NCBI GenBank assembly: GCA_003242685.1
Contig: QGVD01000022.1
Span: 1 to 46,840 of the forward strand
Length of the DNA stretch: 46,840 nucleotides
Reading direction: 5' to 3'
From: Pseudomonadota bacterium
GTDB taxonomy: Bacteria; Pseudomonadota; Gammaproteobacteria; Steroidobacterales; Steroidobacteraceae
The notes beneath the pieces are model-generated. The model worked only from the letters and a program-made list of their open reading frames with translations, was not told the origin of the DNA and searched no databases. A program made the position numbers and the translations under genes. How positions within the stretch are numbered: position 1 is the first letter of the stretch; each line of letters opens with the position of its first letter. This document shows positions 1 to 8,414 of the stretch, piece by piece.

Positions 1-120
1 CCTTTTTTGTGGGGGGGATGGGGATTTTTAATAAAAGAGAGAAAAAAAGCTCCCCCAGCCCTTTTTGGGGGAAACTCGGGGGGGGTTTCCCCCCCCCCCC
101 ATATCCCCGCCATCAGAACC
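1..120. other. Homopolymer-rich, probably unreliable contig end
   Basis: The first 120 bases are mostly runs of one base (T6, G7, A7, G8, C12) and differ in composition from everything that follows. No gene can be read with confidence. Runs like these are typical of an error-prone contig end. On the minus strand one frame stays open through the region to the window edge, but its product is low complexity. Confidence 0.6.
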
Positions 121-240
121 GCCGCCCGAACCGCCGCCGGAGCTGCCACCGGAACCAGCACCACCGCCATCACTGACGCTGCCGCCGCCAGCGGTGTTAC
201 CGACACCTTTGCCGCCGCCTCCGCCGCCGCATGCGGCGGT
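112..240 (-). repeat. GGC/GGT low-complexity tract, Gly/Ser-rich if translated
   Basis: Read on the minus strand this stretch encodes an almost pure Gly/Ser/Asp string after a short TTAAC-GGGG segment. That resembles the Cys-plus-polyglycine start of some exported lipoproteins. No start codon or hydrophobic signal core precedes it in frame, and a stop (TAG) lies at 289-291. On the plus strand it reads as Pro/Glu-rich. It could be the remnant of a surface lipoprotein or simple-sequence DNA. A functional gene is not supported. Confidence 0.35.
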
Positions 241-810
241 CGTGCCACTGCCAATGAGCCTCTCGAGCGATGGGGTTGTTGAGCTGAGCTACGGCCGCGT
301 GGTTGCGGTCTTCGGCCGCGCACGGATTGAATGAAGCGGGCATCGAGGCCGATCTCTGGGGACGATTTCTTGTTCTGCGTCCTGATCCCGCGAACGCCAT
401 CGCGCGCCGCGCCTCATCTACGGGCGATGTGACGCGCCGACGCGATGCCTCGCACTGGCTATGAGTTTCTGAAGCGTGCCTTCCTGATCCGCAAGCCGAT
501 CAGAAGGCGTAGACAGGGGCTTTCTCCAGTGATGTCCGGCTGCACCTGCAGCCGATTCTCGGTTGTGCAGTTCTGCAATCGCCCTCTGCAGGGTGAAAGC
601 CTCTTCGACGTCCCGGACGCCGCTCCTCCACTTGGACGAGCGCACGCCATGGAGCGACCGCGCACCCTATCGGGCTTGATTTTCCAGGATCTCAGTACAC
701 GAGCAGGTCGAGCGTCACAAACCGCATTCACGTAATCCGGCCTTCAGGAGAGAAGCCGTGCCCGTACCCACGCGTTCGCGCGTGCGCCATGGATACTCGG
801 CGACCGACGC
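241..810. other. Stretch without a recognisable gene
   Basis: Short open frames exist on both strands (for example 445-735 plus and 459-731 minus), but none resembles a known family and none has a convincing ribosome binding site. I see no tRNA, terminator or insertion-sequence end. The stretch lies downstream of the antiporter stop codon at 811. Confidence 0.5.
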
Positions 811-2463
811 TCAGTGAGCAACATCCGCCTTGGCCAGCCTCTCCTCGAGCAGATCGATTTCCCGCACCAGCACACGGGTCTTGTCGTCCGATAGTCCATT
901 GCTGCGCGCGAGAGCGAAGATCGTATCGCGCTCGGCGCGAAGAGCCGCGAGGCGCAGCTTCCGCTCGATCTCCTCGCCGAGCCGGATGCGGGCGGCGTGC
1001 TCCCCTGCGGTGTTCCCTTCGAGACGGCGGCGGTACATGTCCATGACACGGCTCGCCGCGTCCGCATAGACGTCGGCATCGCTCTGGCCGGCCGCCAATT
1101 CATGGGCGGCTTCCTCGACAGCGCGGATCGCGGCTTTCGCGGCTTCGGCGCGCGCGAAGTCGGACTCGTCGTCCCGCACGGTTTCGGTCGGTGACTGCAG
1201 CCCGCGCAGCAGGAACGGCAGCAGGAAGCTCGCGGCGAGGAGCGACATGATGATGACGCCTGCGGCGAGGAAGATCGTCAGGTCACGCGCGGGGAACTCC
1301 GAGCCATCCATCACCGTGAGCGGCAGGGTGAGCACGCCCGCGAGAGTGATCGCACCGCGCACACCGGCGACGGACATCGCGGCAACCACTCGGAAGCTGG
1401 GAGGCGAGCGGTCCGTTTCGCCCTTGCGAATGGCGCTCCTGTAAGAAATGTAGAGCGACACCCAGACCCAGATGAAGCGCAGAGCCGCCAGCCCGAAGTT
1501 GATCGCGATCACGTACACGGCCAGCCACCACGGATTCTCGTGATTGGACTCGCGTACGGCTTCGACGGCGCCCTCGAAAATGCCGGGGAGCTGCTCGCCG
1601 AGAAGCACGAACATGATGCCGTTGAGCGCGAACTGCACGGTGTCCCAGACGGCGGCACGCTGCACACGCGTGGTGGCGAGCGCCCGGCCGCTGAGCTCGA
1701 CGTAGCTCATGGTGATTCCGGCGGCGACGGCAGCCAGGATGCCGGAGCCGCCGAGATGCTCACCGACCCAGTAGGCGCCGAAGGGAATGAGCAGGCTGAT
1801 CACCACCTGCGAGCCGGGCTCTTCGCCGAAGCGGCGTGCGATCCATGTCTTGAACAGCATGACGCCGAGCGTCAGCGCCACACCCGCGATGATGCCGACG
1901 ACGGCGAGCTGCACGAACGTGATGGCCGCATCCGCCAGCGAGAACACACCCGTCGCGGCCGCTGCGACGGCGAAGCGGAAGCACACGAGGCCCGATGCGT
2001 CGTTGAGCAGCGACTCGCCTTCCAGCACGTGCAGCATGCGCTTCGGGATCGGGAAGCGCTTGCTGATCGCGGAGACGGCGATCGGATCCGTCGGTGTGAC
2101 GATGGCAGCGAGCGCGAAGGCTACCGCATAGGGAACCGCAGGGATCAGCCAGTGGATGACCAGGCCCATGCCCACGACGGTGAAGAACACCAGGCCGAAC
2201 GCGAGCTCGAGGATCATGCCCTTGTCGCGCAGCAGGCCTTCCTTCGGGATCCGCCAGCCATCCAGGAACAGGAGCGGCGGCAGGAAGAGCAGGAAGAAGA
2301 CTTCCGGATCGAGCTCGACGCGCTGATAGGCCCCCGCCGCGATGGCCGCACCCAGCGCGATCTGCACCAGCGGCAGCGGGATGCCCACCGGAATGGCGCG
2401 CACGATGATGCCGGACGCGACGACCGCCACGAGCATGGACAGGACGATGCCGATCGTTCCCAT
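811..2463 (-). CDS. Na+/H+ antiporter, CPA1 family
   Basis: A 550-residue inner-membrane cation/proton exchanger. The start at 2463 is preceded by GGGAG and begins directly with a membrane helix; an in-frame extension to 2586 lacks such features. Residues ~1-420 form about twelve hydrophobic segments. CPA1 hallmarks are visible: FLPPLLFLDGWRI (60-72), TPTDP (123-127) and the transport-site Asn-Asp in GESLLND (149-155). The C-terminal ~120 residues are a charged, Arg/Glu/Ala-rich cytosolic tail, usual for NhaP/YjcE-type members and often regulatory. It follows the GGDEF gene on the same strand after a 123-bp gap, so it may have its own promoter. The family is clear; the ion preference cannot be read from sequence. 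Confidence 0.93.
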   Translation of the reverse strand: MGTIGIVLSMLVAVVASGIIVRAIPVGIPLPLVQIALGAAIAAGAYQRVELDPEVFFLLFLPPLLFLDGWRIPKEGLLRDKGMILELAFGLVFFTVVGMGLVIHWLIPAVPYAVAFALAAIVTPTDPIAVSAISKRFPIPKRMLHVLEGESLLNDASGLVCFRFAVAAAATGVFSLADAAITFVQLAVVGIIAGVALTLGVMLFKTWIARRFGEEPGSQVVISLLIPFGAYWVGEHLGGSGILAAVAAGITMSYVELSGRALATTRVQRAAVWDTVQFALNGIMFVLLGEQLPGIFEGAVEAVRESNHENPWWLAVYVIAINFGLAALRFIWVWVSLYISYRSAIRKGETDRSPPSFRVVAAMSVAGVRGAITLAGVLTLPLTVMDGSEFPARDLTIFLAAGVIIMSLLAASFLLPFLLRGLQSPTETVRDDESDFARAEAAKAAIRAVEEAAHELAAGQSDADVYADAASRVMDMYRRRLEGNTAGEHAARIRLGEEIERKLRLAALRAERDTIFALARSNGLSDDKTRVLVREIDLLEERLAKADVAH

Positions 2464-2586
2464 GGAACTCCCTGAAATCAGAAAGGGCCGGCGAATTATG
2501 CCGGCAGATCGGGCGATCTCGATCGAGCAGCTGCTCGAACCTCCGTTCGGGGACCCGCCGAGCCGGCAGAACGGCCGGCGCGCCAT

Positions 2587-3801
2587 TCATGCGGAAGCCT
2601 GGTGGGCTCCTGCGCCTGTTCTGAAGGTACCCGTGGCTTGCAGCGAGGTGTCGTCGAAGACGACGGTCCTGTTCCTTCCTTCTTCCTTTGCACGATAGAG
2701 CGCCACATCCGCCCGTCGCAGGAGGGCGCCCAGCGGGATCTCCGCCGATCTGACCGAAGCGACTCCGATGCTGGTCGTGGGACGTACCCGGCTGAACACG
2801 GGTTCCACGCTCGTCGCGAGGCCGCGGTGGATGCGGTCGGCCACGCGGAGCGCGCCATCTGCCGTTGCTCCGGGAAGCAGCGCGGCGAACTCCTCGCCGC
2901 CGTAACGACAGAGCAGATCACCCTCGCGCAGGGCACGGCGCGCGACACGGGCGAAGGCTTCCAGCACCTCGTCGCCGACCATGTGGCCGTACGTATCGTT
3001 GATCGACTTGAAGTGGTCGAGATCAAAGAGCAGAACGGCGTAATCGTTCTGCCGGCCGCCGGCGCTCGCGGAGAGCTCCTCGGCACGCCGGGTGAACTCC
3101 CTCCGGTTCAGCAATCCGGTCAGGGGATCCTCGGTGGCCAGCCGATGAGCGGTGCGCAGCGCGCGCTCCTTCGCAATGGCGGAAAGACCGAGGCTCGCCA
3201 CCACGATCATGACAGTCAGCATGGTGGCGGCGTTCTCCGCGCCGAGGACCGACAGAAAAACAGGATGGTCCGTGCCCAGCACGACCAATCCAACCGCTCT
3301 CACCAGGAACCAACCGGAGTTGATCGCGCACGCCACGGTCAGCACCCTGGCGTGAACGGGCGACGGCTCGTCGATCCCGCCTCGCGCGAACTCCAGGCCC
3401 GCAAGCGCGGAGAAGGCGCTGAAGGAGAGAAAGAACGGCAATGCCCCGGTCCACTGCCCGTTCGGCGTGGCGGTCATCCAGACCGCGACCATGATGACGG
3501 CCGGCACCAGAAACGCCGTCCTGAGGGGCAGAGATCGTCCGTTGACGCTCCTTGCACCCACCCAGATGAGCGCGATTGCAAGCGTCGCGATCGCGTTGCC
3601 CGCGGGATAAGTCCAAAGCCACTCCTCGCCGCGCTCCGCGAGAAGGTAGAAGACGGTCGCGCACGGCGCGCTCAGAAAGGCGCCCGCGAACCAGACGTAG
3701 AACGGCGACTTGGTGGTCCGCGGCCCGAGGAGGAACACGAGCCCGCACGCAAGCGAGATGAGCTGAGAAACTACGAATATCGTCGGCAGATGGAGCTGCA
3801 T
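2587..3801 (-). CDS. Membrane-bound GGDEF diguanylate cyclase
   Basis: A 404-residue protein expected to make cyclic di-GMP. Residues ~1-210 are hydrophobic with about six membrane helices and no recognised sensor domain. The GGDEF domain covers ~220-385: DPLTGLLNRREF (225-236), FDLDHFKSINDTYGH (259-273) and the active-site loop GGEEF (301-305). REGD (292-295) lies exactly five residues before that loop and matches the RxxD product-inhibition site, so feedback control is likely. No EAL domain is present. I chose the Met at 3801 because it opens the first membrane helix; the frame extends to 3882 with an Arg-rich leader that looks non-coding. It is divergent from the RND operon and shares a 244-bp intergenic region that holds a LysR-type box. 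Confidence 0.9.
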   Translation of the reverse strand: MQLHLPTIFVVSQLISLACGLVFLLGPRTTKSPFYVWFAGAFLSAPCATVFYLLAERGEEWLWTYPAGNAIATLAIALIWVGARSVNGRSLPLRTAFLVPAVIMVAVWMTATPNGQWTGALPFFLSFSAFSALAGLEFARGGIDEPSPVHARVLTVACAINSGWFLVRAVGLVVLGTDHPVFLSVLGAENAATMLTVMIVVASLGLSAIAKERALRTAHRLATEDPLTGLLNRREFTRRAEELSASAGGRQNDYAVLLFDLDHFKSINDTYGHMVGDEVLEAFARVARRALREGDLLCRYGGEEFAALLPGATADGALRVADRIHRGLATSVEPVFSRVRPTTSIGVASVRSAEIPLGALLRRADVALYRAKEEGRNRTVVFDDTSLQATGTFRTGAGAHQASA

Positions 3802-3947
3802 CCCGACCGGAACCGTCACGCACCCACAGGAAAACTTCCGCGCGAGACTCCTACGCCGCCGCCCGCCGCTTCGCTGACGCACGCAGCAACGTGATCGGGC
3901 TCACAGTCGGCTCCGGTCTCCGGGCACGTGCGTCACCGTGCCCTGCT

Positions 3948-4013
3948 CCATAACCCGCAGTTATGCGCACCCCGTGCCTTGAAAACTTGCTCGACGCGCT
4001 TGCGCCGTATGCT
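3948..4013 (+). promoter_or_regulatory. LysR-type box plus promoter of the RND efflux operon (box A)
   Basis: The palindrome at 3948-3966 (ATAAC-CCGCA-GTTAT core, T-N11-A) is the first of four near-identical boxes in the window. A -10-like TATGCT at 4008-4013 begins 42 bases after the palindrome, matching the 43-44 at the other three. A -35-like TTGCTC is at 3987-3992. Unlike the others there is no TCATTGG at the fixed spacing, and the -35/-10 spacer is only 15, so this is the most divergent copy. Transcription would start near 4020. The region is shared with the divergent GGDEF gene, which could also be affected. Confidence 0.65.
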
Positions 4014-4045
4014 GTACGGGTCGACGCCTGAACAGCTTCGTGTGC

Positions 4046-5218
4046 ATGCCATCGACGTTCGCCGCCGGCCTCCGCCCTCGCACTCTCGTTCTCGCACTCG
4101 CCCTGCTTCCCATCGCTGCTTCCGCAGCCTGGTGGCGCGCCCTGTCAGAAGACCGCACTGCTGCCCGCAGGAGCGACGGGCCCATCGGCGTCCCGGTAGC
4201 CGTTGCCCCGGTGGAACGCAGAGACGTTCCGCACTGGATCGCGAGCATCGGAACCGTGCAGTCCCTGCACACCGTCGTGGTCCGCCCGCAGGTTACCGGC
4301 ATCGTCACGGAAGTGCTCTTTACCGAAGGTCAGCTCGTCGAGCGCGGCGCACTTCTGGCGCGCATCGACTCGCGCAACTTCGAAGCGCTGCTCGCGCAGG
4401 CGGAAGCCGAGAAGGCGAGCCGCGAGGCGCAGCTTCGGGCCGCGCTGCGCGACCTCGAACGCTACAGAAGCCTCGTCGAGCAGCACGTGATCTCGCGCCA
4501 GGCGCTCGATCAGCAGGTTTCCCTCGTCGAGCAGCTCGAGGCCGCCATCAAGGCGAGCGAAGCCATCATCGCCGCCCAGCGCGTCCAGCTTTCATACACG
4601 CGGATCACGTCGCCCGTCCGGGGGCGGGTCGGCATTCGCCGTGTGGACCCCGGAAATCTCGTGCAGGCAGGCGATGCGGAAGGAATCGTCACCGTCACGC
4701 AGATCGATCCGATTTCCATCGTCTTCACGCTTCCGCAGGAGCTCCTGCCGCGCGTTCACGCGGCCATGCAGGACCGTAAAGGTGTGCGGGTCACGGCGCT
4801 CGAGCGGGAAAGCGGCGCTCCCCTTGCCGAGGGCCGCCTCACCTCCTTCGACAATCAGATCGATCCTGCAACGGGCACGCTGCGCCTGCGTGCGCAGTTC
4901 GACAACCCCGACGCTCTGCTCTGGCCGGGACAGTTCGTGACGCTGCGACTCGACGTGGGTGTCAGCCGCGATGCTCTCGTGGTGCCCGCGCGGGCGGTCC
5001 GCCACGGCCTCAACGGCCCGTATGTCTACCGCATCACCGATGCGAAGGCGGAGCTGGTTCCCGTCGTTCCGGAGTATCAGAACGACGAGATCGTCGTGGT
5101 CGCCTCCGGACTGGATGCGGGCGACCTCGTCGTGATCGACGGCCATTCGCGCCTCGCGCCCGGAACCGCCGTCGAGATTCATGGCATGGCAGGAGAGTCG
5201 CATGTCACCGGGATCTGA
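4046..5218 (+). CDS. RND efflux periplasmic adaptor (MdtA-like)
   Basis: A 390-residue membrane-fusion protein linking an inner-membrane RND pump to an outer-membrane channel. An N-terminal signal/anchor helix (residues ~10-30, LALALLPIAASAAWW) leads into the lipoyl half-motif (RPQVTGIVTEV), an alpha-helical hairpin rich in Glu/Gln/Ala/Arg, the second lipoyl half (TRITSPVRGRVGIRRV) and a beta-barrel segment containing PGQFVTLRLDV. The start is ambiguous between GTG at 4040 and ATG at 4046; neither has a strong ribosome binding site. Its end overlaps the pump gene by 17 bases, so they are cotranscribed. No outer-membrane factor gene follows, so a TolC-type channel must come from elsewhere. A LysR-type box precedes the operon. 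Confidence 0.93.
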   Translation: MPSTFAAGLRPRTLVLALALLPIAASAAWWRALSEDRTAARRSDGPIGVPVAVAPVERRDVPHWIASIGTVQSLHTVVVRPQVTGIVTEVLFTEGQLVERGALLARIDSRNFEALLAQAEAEKASREAQLRAALRDLERYRSLVEQHVISRQALDQQVSLVEQLEAAIKASEAIIAAQRVQLSYTRITSPVRGRVGIRRVDPGNLVQAGDAEGIVTVTQIDPISIVFTLPQELLPRVHAAMQDRKGVRVTALERESGAPLAEGRLTSFDNQIDPATGTLRLRAQFDNPDALLWPGQFVTLRLDVGVSRDALVVPARAVRHGLNGPYVYRITDAKAELVPVVPEYQNDEIVVVASGLDAGDLVVIDGHSRLAPGTAVEIHGMAGESHVTGI

Positions 5219-8200
5219 CGCGGCATCGCGGCCTTCCCGAATGGAGCGCGCCGCCCGCGCGCCGTTCGCTCGCTGGTTCATCGAGCGTCCGATCGGCACC
5301 ACGCTGCTCGCCATCGGCCTCGTCCTCCTCGGCGGCATCGCCTTTCCGCTCATGCCGGTCGCGCCTCTCCCGGAGGTGGACCTGCCCACCATCCAGGTGA
5401 GCGCGAAGCTGCCGGGTGCGAGCCCGGAGACCATGGCTTCCGCCGTCGCGACGCCGCTCGAGGTGCAGCTCAGCGGCATCTCCGGCATTCGCGAGATGAC
5501 CTCCAGCAGCACCCTGGGGTCGACGTCCATCTCTCTGCAGTTCGAGCTCGACAAGGACATCGACGTCGCGGCCCAGGAAGTGCAGGCCGCGATCAATGCA
5601 GCCGCGGGCCGGCTGCCGGCGGACATGCCGAGCGCACCCACCTGGAAGAAGGGCAATCCCAACGAAAGCCCGATCCTCGCGCTCGGCATGCAGTCGGACC
5701 TCATGACGCTCACCGAGCTGAGCGACCTCGCCGAGACCCTCGTCGCCCGGCATCTGAGCCAGGTGAGCGGCGTGTCCGAGGTGAATGTGTACGGTCAGCG
5801 CAAACCCGCGCTCCGCATCCAGGCCTCCCCCGAGAAGCTTGCCGCGCTCGGCCTCACCTTCGCGGATCTGCGACAGGTGATCCAGGCCGCGAGCGTCAAT
5901 CGCGCGAAGGGCGCGCTCTACGGCAGCGATCGCACCTCGACGCTATCCACGAACGATCAGATCTTCTCTCCGGGAGACTACGGCGCGCTCATCGTCGCCT
6001 GGCGCGATGGCGCACCGGTTTTTCTGCGCGACGTCGCGAAAGTCACCGTGGGCTCGGAAGACGAATACGTGGCGTCGTGGCAGAACGGCAAGCCTGGGCT
6101 TTACATCATGGTGCGGCGACAGCCGGGCGCGAACATCGTACAGACCGCGGAGGCCGTGCAGGCGGCGCTGCCCGAGATCCGCAGCCGGCTGCCTGTGGGC
6201 GTCGAGCTCGAGGTACTGAACGACCGTACGCGCACGATCCGCTCGTCGATCCACGAGGTGGAGATCACGCTCGCCGTGACGTTCGTGCTCGTGATCCTGG
6301 TGATGGGCGCGTTCCTGCGACAGCTCTCTGCCACGCTGATCGTCACCTGCGTTCTCGCCGTCGCGCTGATCGCCACGGTGGCGGCGATGTATGTTCTCGG
6401 TTTCAGTCTCAACAATCTCACGCTCGCGGCGCTCATCGTCGCCGTGGGTTTCGTGGTGGACGACGCGATCGTCGTCATCGAGAACATCCACCGTCACCTC
6501 GAGGCCGGAGCGTCGATGCGCGAGGCGGCGCTGCGCGGCTCGGCGGAGATCGGCTTCACGGTGCTCACCATCAGCCTCGCGCTGGTCGCAGCCTTCATCC
6601 CGCTCCTGATGATGGGCGGCGTGGTCGGGCGGTTCATCAGAGAATTTGCCGGAACGCTCACTGCCGCCGTCGTGCTTTCCGTGATCGCCTCGCTGACACT
6701 CGCGCCCATGCTCGCCTCGCGCTTCATGAAGCCGATGAAGCATGCCGGAAGCAGCGGATCGGGTTTTGCGGCCCGGCTCGTAGCGGGCTACGACCGCGCG
6801 CTGCAGTGGGCGCTCGCCCACCAGCGCACGATGCTCGTGATCTTCGGACTGACGGTGACAGTTGCGGTCGGCAGCTACGTGCTCATCCCGAAGGGTTTCT
6901 TTCCGTTGCAGGACACCGCGTACATCGTGGGCTCGTCCCGCGCGGCCGACGACGTGTCCTATGAGGACATGCTCGCCAAGCACCACGCGCTGGCGGAGAT
7001 CCTGATGAAGGAGGAAGACTTCCTCGCCGTCAGCTACGTGGTCGGCGCCACGAGCCCCAACCCGAATCTCGCCAACGGCCGGTTCTACATCGTGCTGAAG
7101 GACCGCGGCGACCGCGAGCTGTCCTCCGAGGAAATCATCGACCGGCTGCGCCCGAAGCTCGCGCAGGTGCCCGGCATCAACCTGGTGCTGCGCACTCAGC
7201 AGGACGTCAACATCGGCGGCCGCGGCTCACGCTCTCAGTACCAGTTCGTGCTGAGCGGCGCGGACAGCACGACGCTCGGCGAGTGGGCGAGCCGGCTCAC
7301 CGAGAAGCTCCAGAGCATGCCGCAGTTCCGCGACGTTTCGAACGAGATGCAGCTCGGCGCGTCGGTGACGCACCTCCACATCGATCGTGTCGCTGCGGCG
7401 CGCTTCGGCTTCCGCGCCGAGGACATCGATCAGGTGCTCTACGACGCGTTCGGGCAGCGGCAGATCGGCGAGTACCAGAACGAGGTGAACCAGTACCGCG
7501 TCATTCTGGAGGTGGACGAGCGGTACAGAGGCAGCGTGGACAGCCTGCAGCATTTCCATCTGCGCTCGCCGCTCACCGGCGGAATGGTGCCGCTCTCCGC
7601 GGTCGCACGGCTCGAGCCGCCGGGTGTGGGGCCACTCACGATCACGCACGACGGGATGTTCCCGTCGGCGACCATCTCGTTCAACCTGCCCGCGGGCGTG
7701 GCGCTCGGTGATGCAATCCGCCTCGTCGAGCGTGCGCAGGTCGAAATCGGGATGCCGTCGAGCATCAAGGGCAGGTTCCGCGGCACGGCTCAGGCGTTCC
7801 AGGACTCGCTGGCGACGCAACCCTGGCTGATCCTCGCGGCCATCGCGACCGTGTACATCATCCTGGGCGTGCTCTACGAAAGCTTCGTGCACCCGCTGAC
7901 CATCCTCTCGACGCTCCCCTCCGCGGGCGTCGGCGCCATCCTGAGCCTGTGGGCCGTCGGGCACGACTTCTCGATCATGGCGCTCATCGGCGTGGTGCTG
8001 CTCATCGGCATCGTGATGAAGAACGGCATCCTGCTCGTGGATTTCGCGCTCGAGCGGCAGCGGAACGGACGATCTGCGCGCCAGGCCATTCACGAAGCCT
8101 GTCTCGTGCGCTTCCGCCCGATCGTGATGACGACGATCGCCGCGATGCTCGGCGCGATACCGCTCATGGCCGGCATCGGCACCGGATCCGAGCTGCGTCA

Positions 8201-8414
8201 GCCGCTCGGCATCGCCATCTTCGGCGGTCTGCTCATCTGCCAGGTGATGACGCTCTACACGACGCCGGTCGTGTACCTCGCGCTGGAGCGGCTGTTCCAC
8301 CGCCGGCGGACTCGTCAGGACGCGGAGTGGACAGTGGGATCGCCCGCGACGCCGGCCTCGTCTGGCGCGTCGGACGTGTCCGGATCGTGGGCGGAACCGG
8401 CGCTCAGAAACTGA
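5202..8414 (+). CDS. RND multidrug efflux pump, HAE1 family (MdtB/MdtC-like)
   Basis: A 1070-residue proton-driven inner-membrane transporter of normal family length. It has a first helix near residues 32-50, two large periplasmic loops and a central membrane domain. The conserved VDDAIVVIEN in TM4 carries the two Asp of the proton relay. The segment KGNPNESPILALG is typical of the MdtB/MdtC branch. The start at 5202 follows AGGAGAG at 5191-5197 and lies inside the end of the adaptor gene (translational coupling). The 3' end overlaps the convergent TonB receptor gene by 11 bases. Family assignment is firm. The substrate is unknown; because the operon shares an operator with uptake operons, export of a toxic substrate or by-product is a reasonable inference. 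Confidence 0.95.
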   Translation: MSPGSDAASRPSRMERAARAPFARWFIERPIGTTLLAIGLVLLGGIAFPLMPVAPLPEVDLPTIQVSAKLPGASPETMASAVATPLEVQLSGISGIREMTSSSTLGSTSISLQFELDKDIDVAAQEVQAAINAAAGRLPADMPSAPTWKKGNPNESPILALGMQSDLMTLTELSDLAETLVARHLSQVSGVSEVNVYGQRKPALRIQASPEKLAALGLTFADLRQVIQAASVNRAKGALYGSDRTSTLSTNDQIFSPGDYGALIVAWRDGAPVFLRDVAKVTVGSEDEYVASWQNGKPGLYIMVRRQPGANIVQTAEAVQAALPEIRSRLPVGVELEVLNDRTRTIRSSIHEVEITLAVTFVLVILVMGAFLRQLSATLIVTCVLAVALIATVAAMYVLGFSLNNLTLAALIVAVGFVVDDAIVVIENIHRHLEAGASMREAALRGSAEIGFTVLTISLALVAAFIPLLMMGGVVGRFIREFAGTLTAAVVLSVIASLTLAPMLASRFMKPMKHAGSSGSGFAARLVAGYDRALQWALAHQRTMLVIFGLTVTVAVGSYVLIPKGFFPLQDTAYIVGSSRAADDVSYEDMLAKHHALAEILMKEEDFLAVSYVVGATSPNPNLANGRFYIVLKDRGDRELSSEEIIDRLRPKLAQVPGINLVLRTQQDVNIGGRGSRSQYQFVLSGADSTTLGEWASRLTEKLQSMPQFRDVSNEMQLGASVTHLHIDRVAAARFGFRAEDIDQVLYDAFGQRQIGEYQNEVNQYRVILEVDERYRGSVDSLQHFHLRSPLTGGMVPLSAVARLEPPGVGPLTITHDGMFPSATISFNLPAGVALGDAIRLVERAQVEIGMPSSIKGRFRGTAQAFQDSLATQPWLILAAIATVYIILGVLYESFVHPLTILSTLPSAGVGAILSLWAVGHDFSIMALIGVVLLIGIVMKNGILLVDFALERQRNGRSARQAIHEACLVRFRPIVMTTIAAMLGAIPLMAGIGTGSELRQPLGIAIFGGLLICQVMTLYTTPVVYLALERLFHRRRTRQDAEWTVGSPATPASSGASDVSGSWAEPALRN

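Noticed and set aside
260..300. GTAGCTCAGC on the minus strand, reminiscent of a tRNA D-arm
   Set aside because: No acceptor stem, anticodon arm or T-arm can be folded around it.
418..735. Short frames on both strands that might be an insertion-sequence remnant
   Set aside because: No transposase motif, inverted repeat ends or target duplication could be seen.
1540..2475. Long open frame on the plus strand opposite the antiporter
   Set aside because: It is the antisense shadow of a clearly conserved gene; its translation is His/Glu/Arg-rich and unlike any family, as is usual in high-GC DNA.
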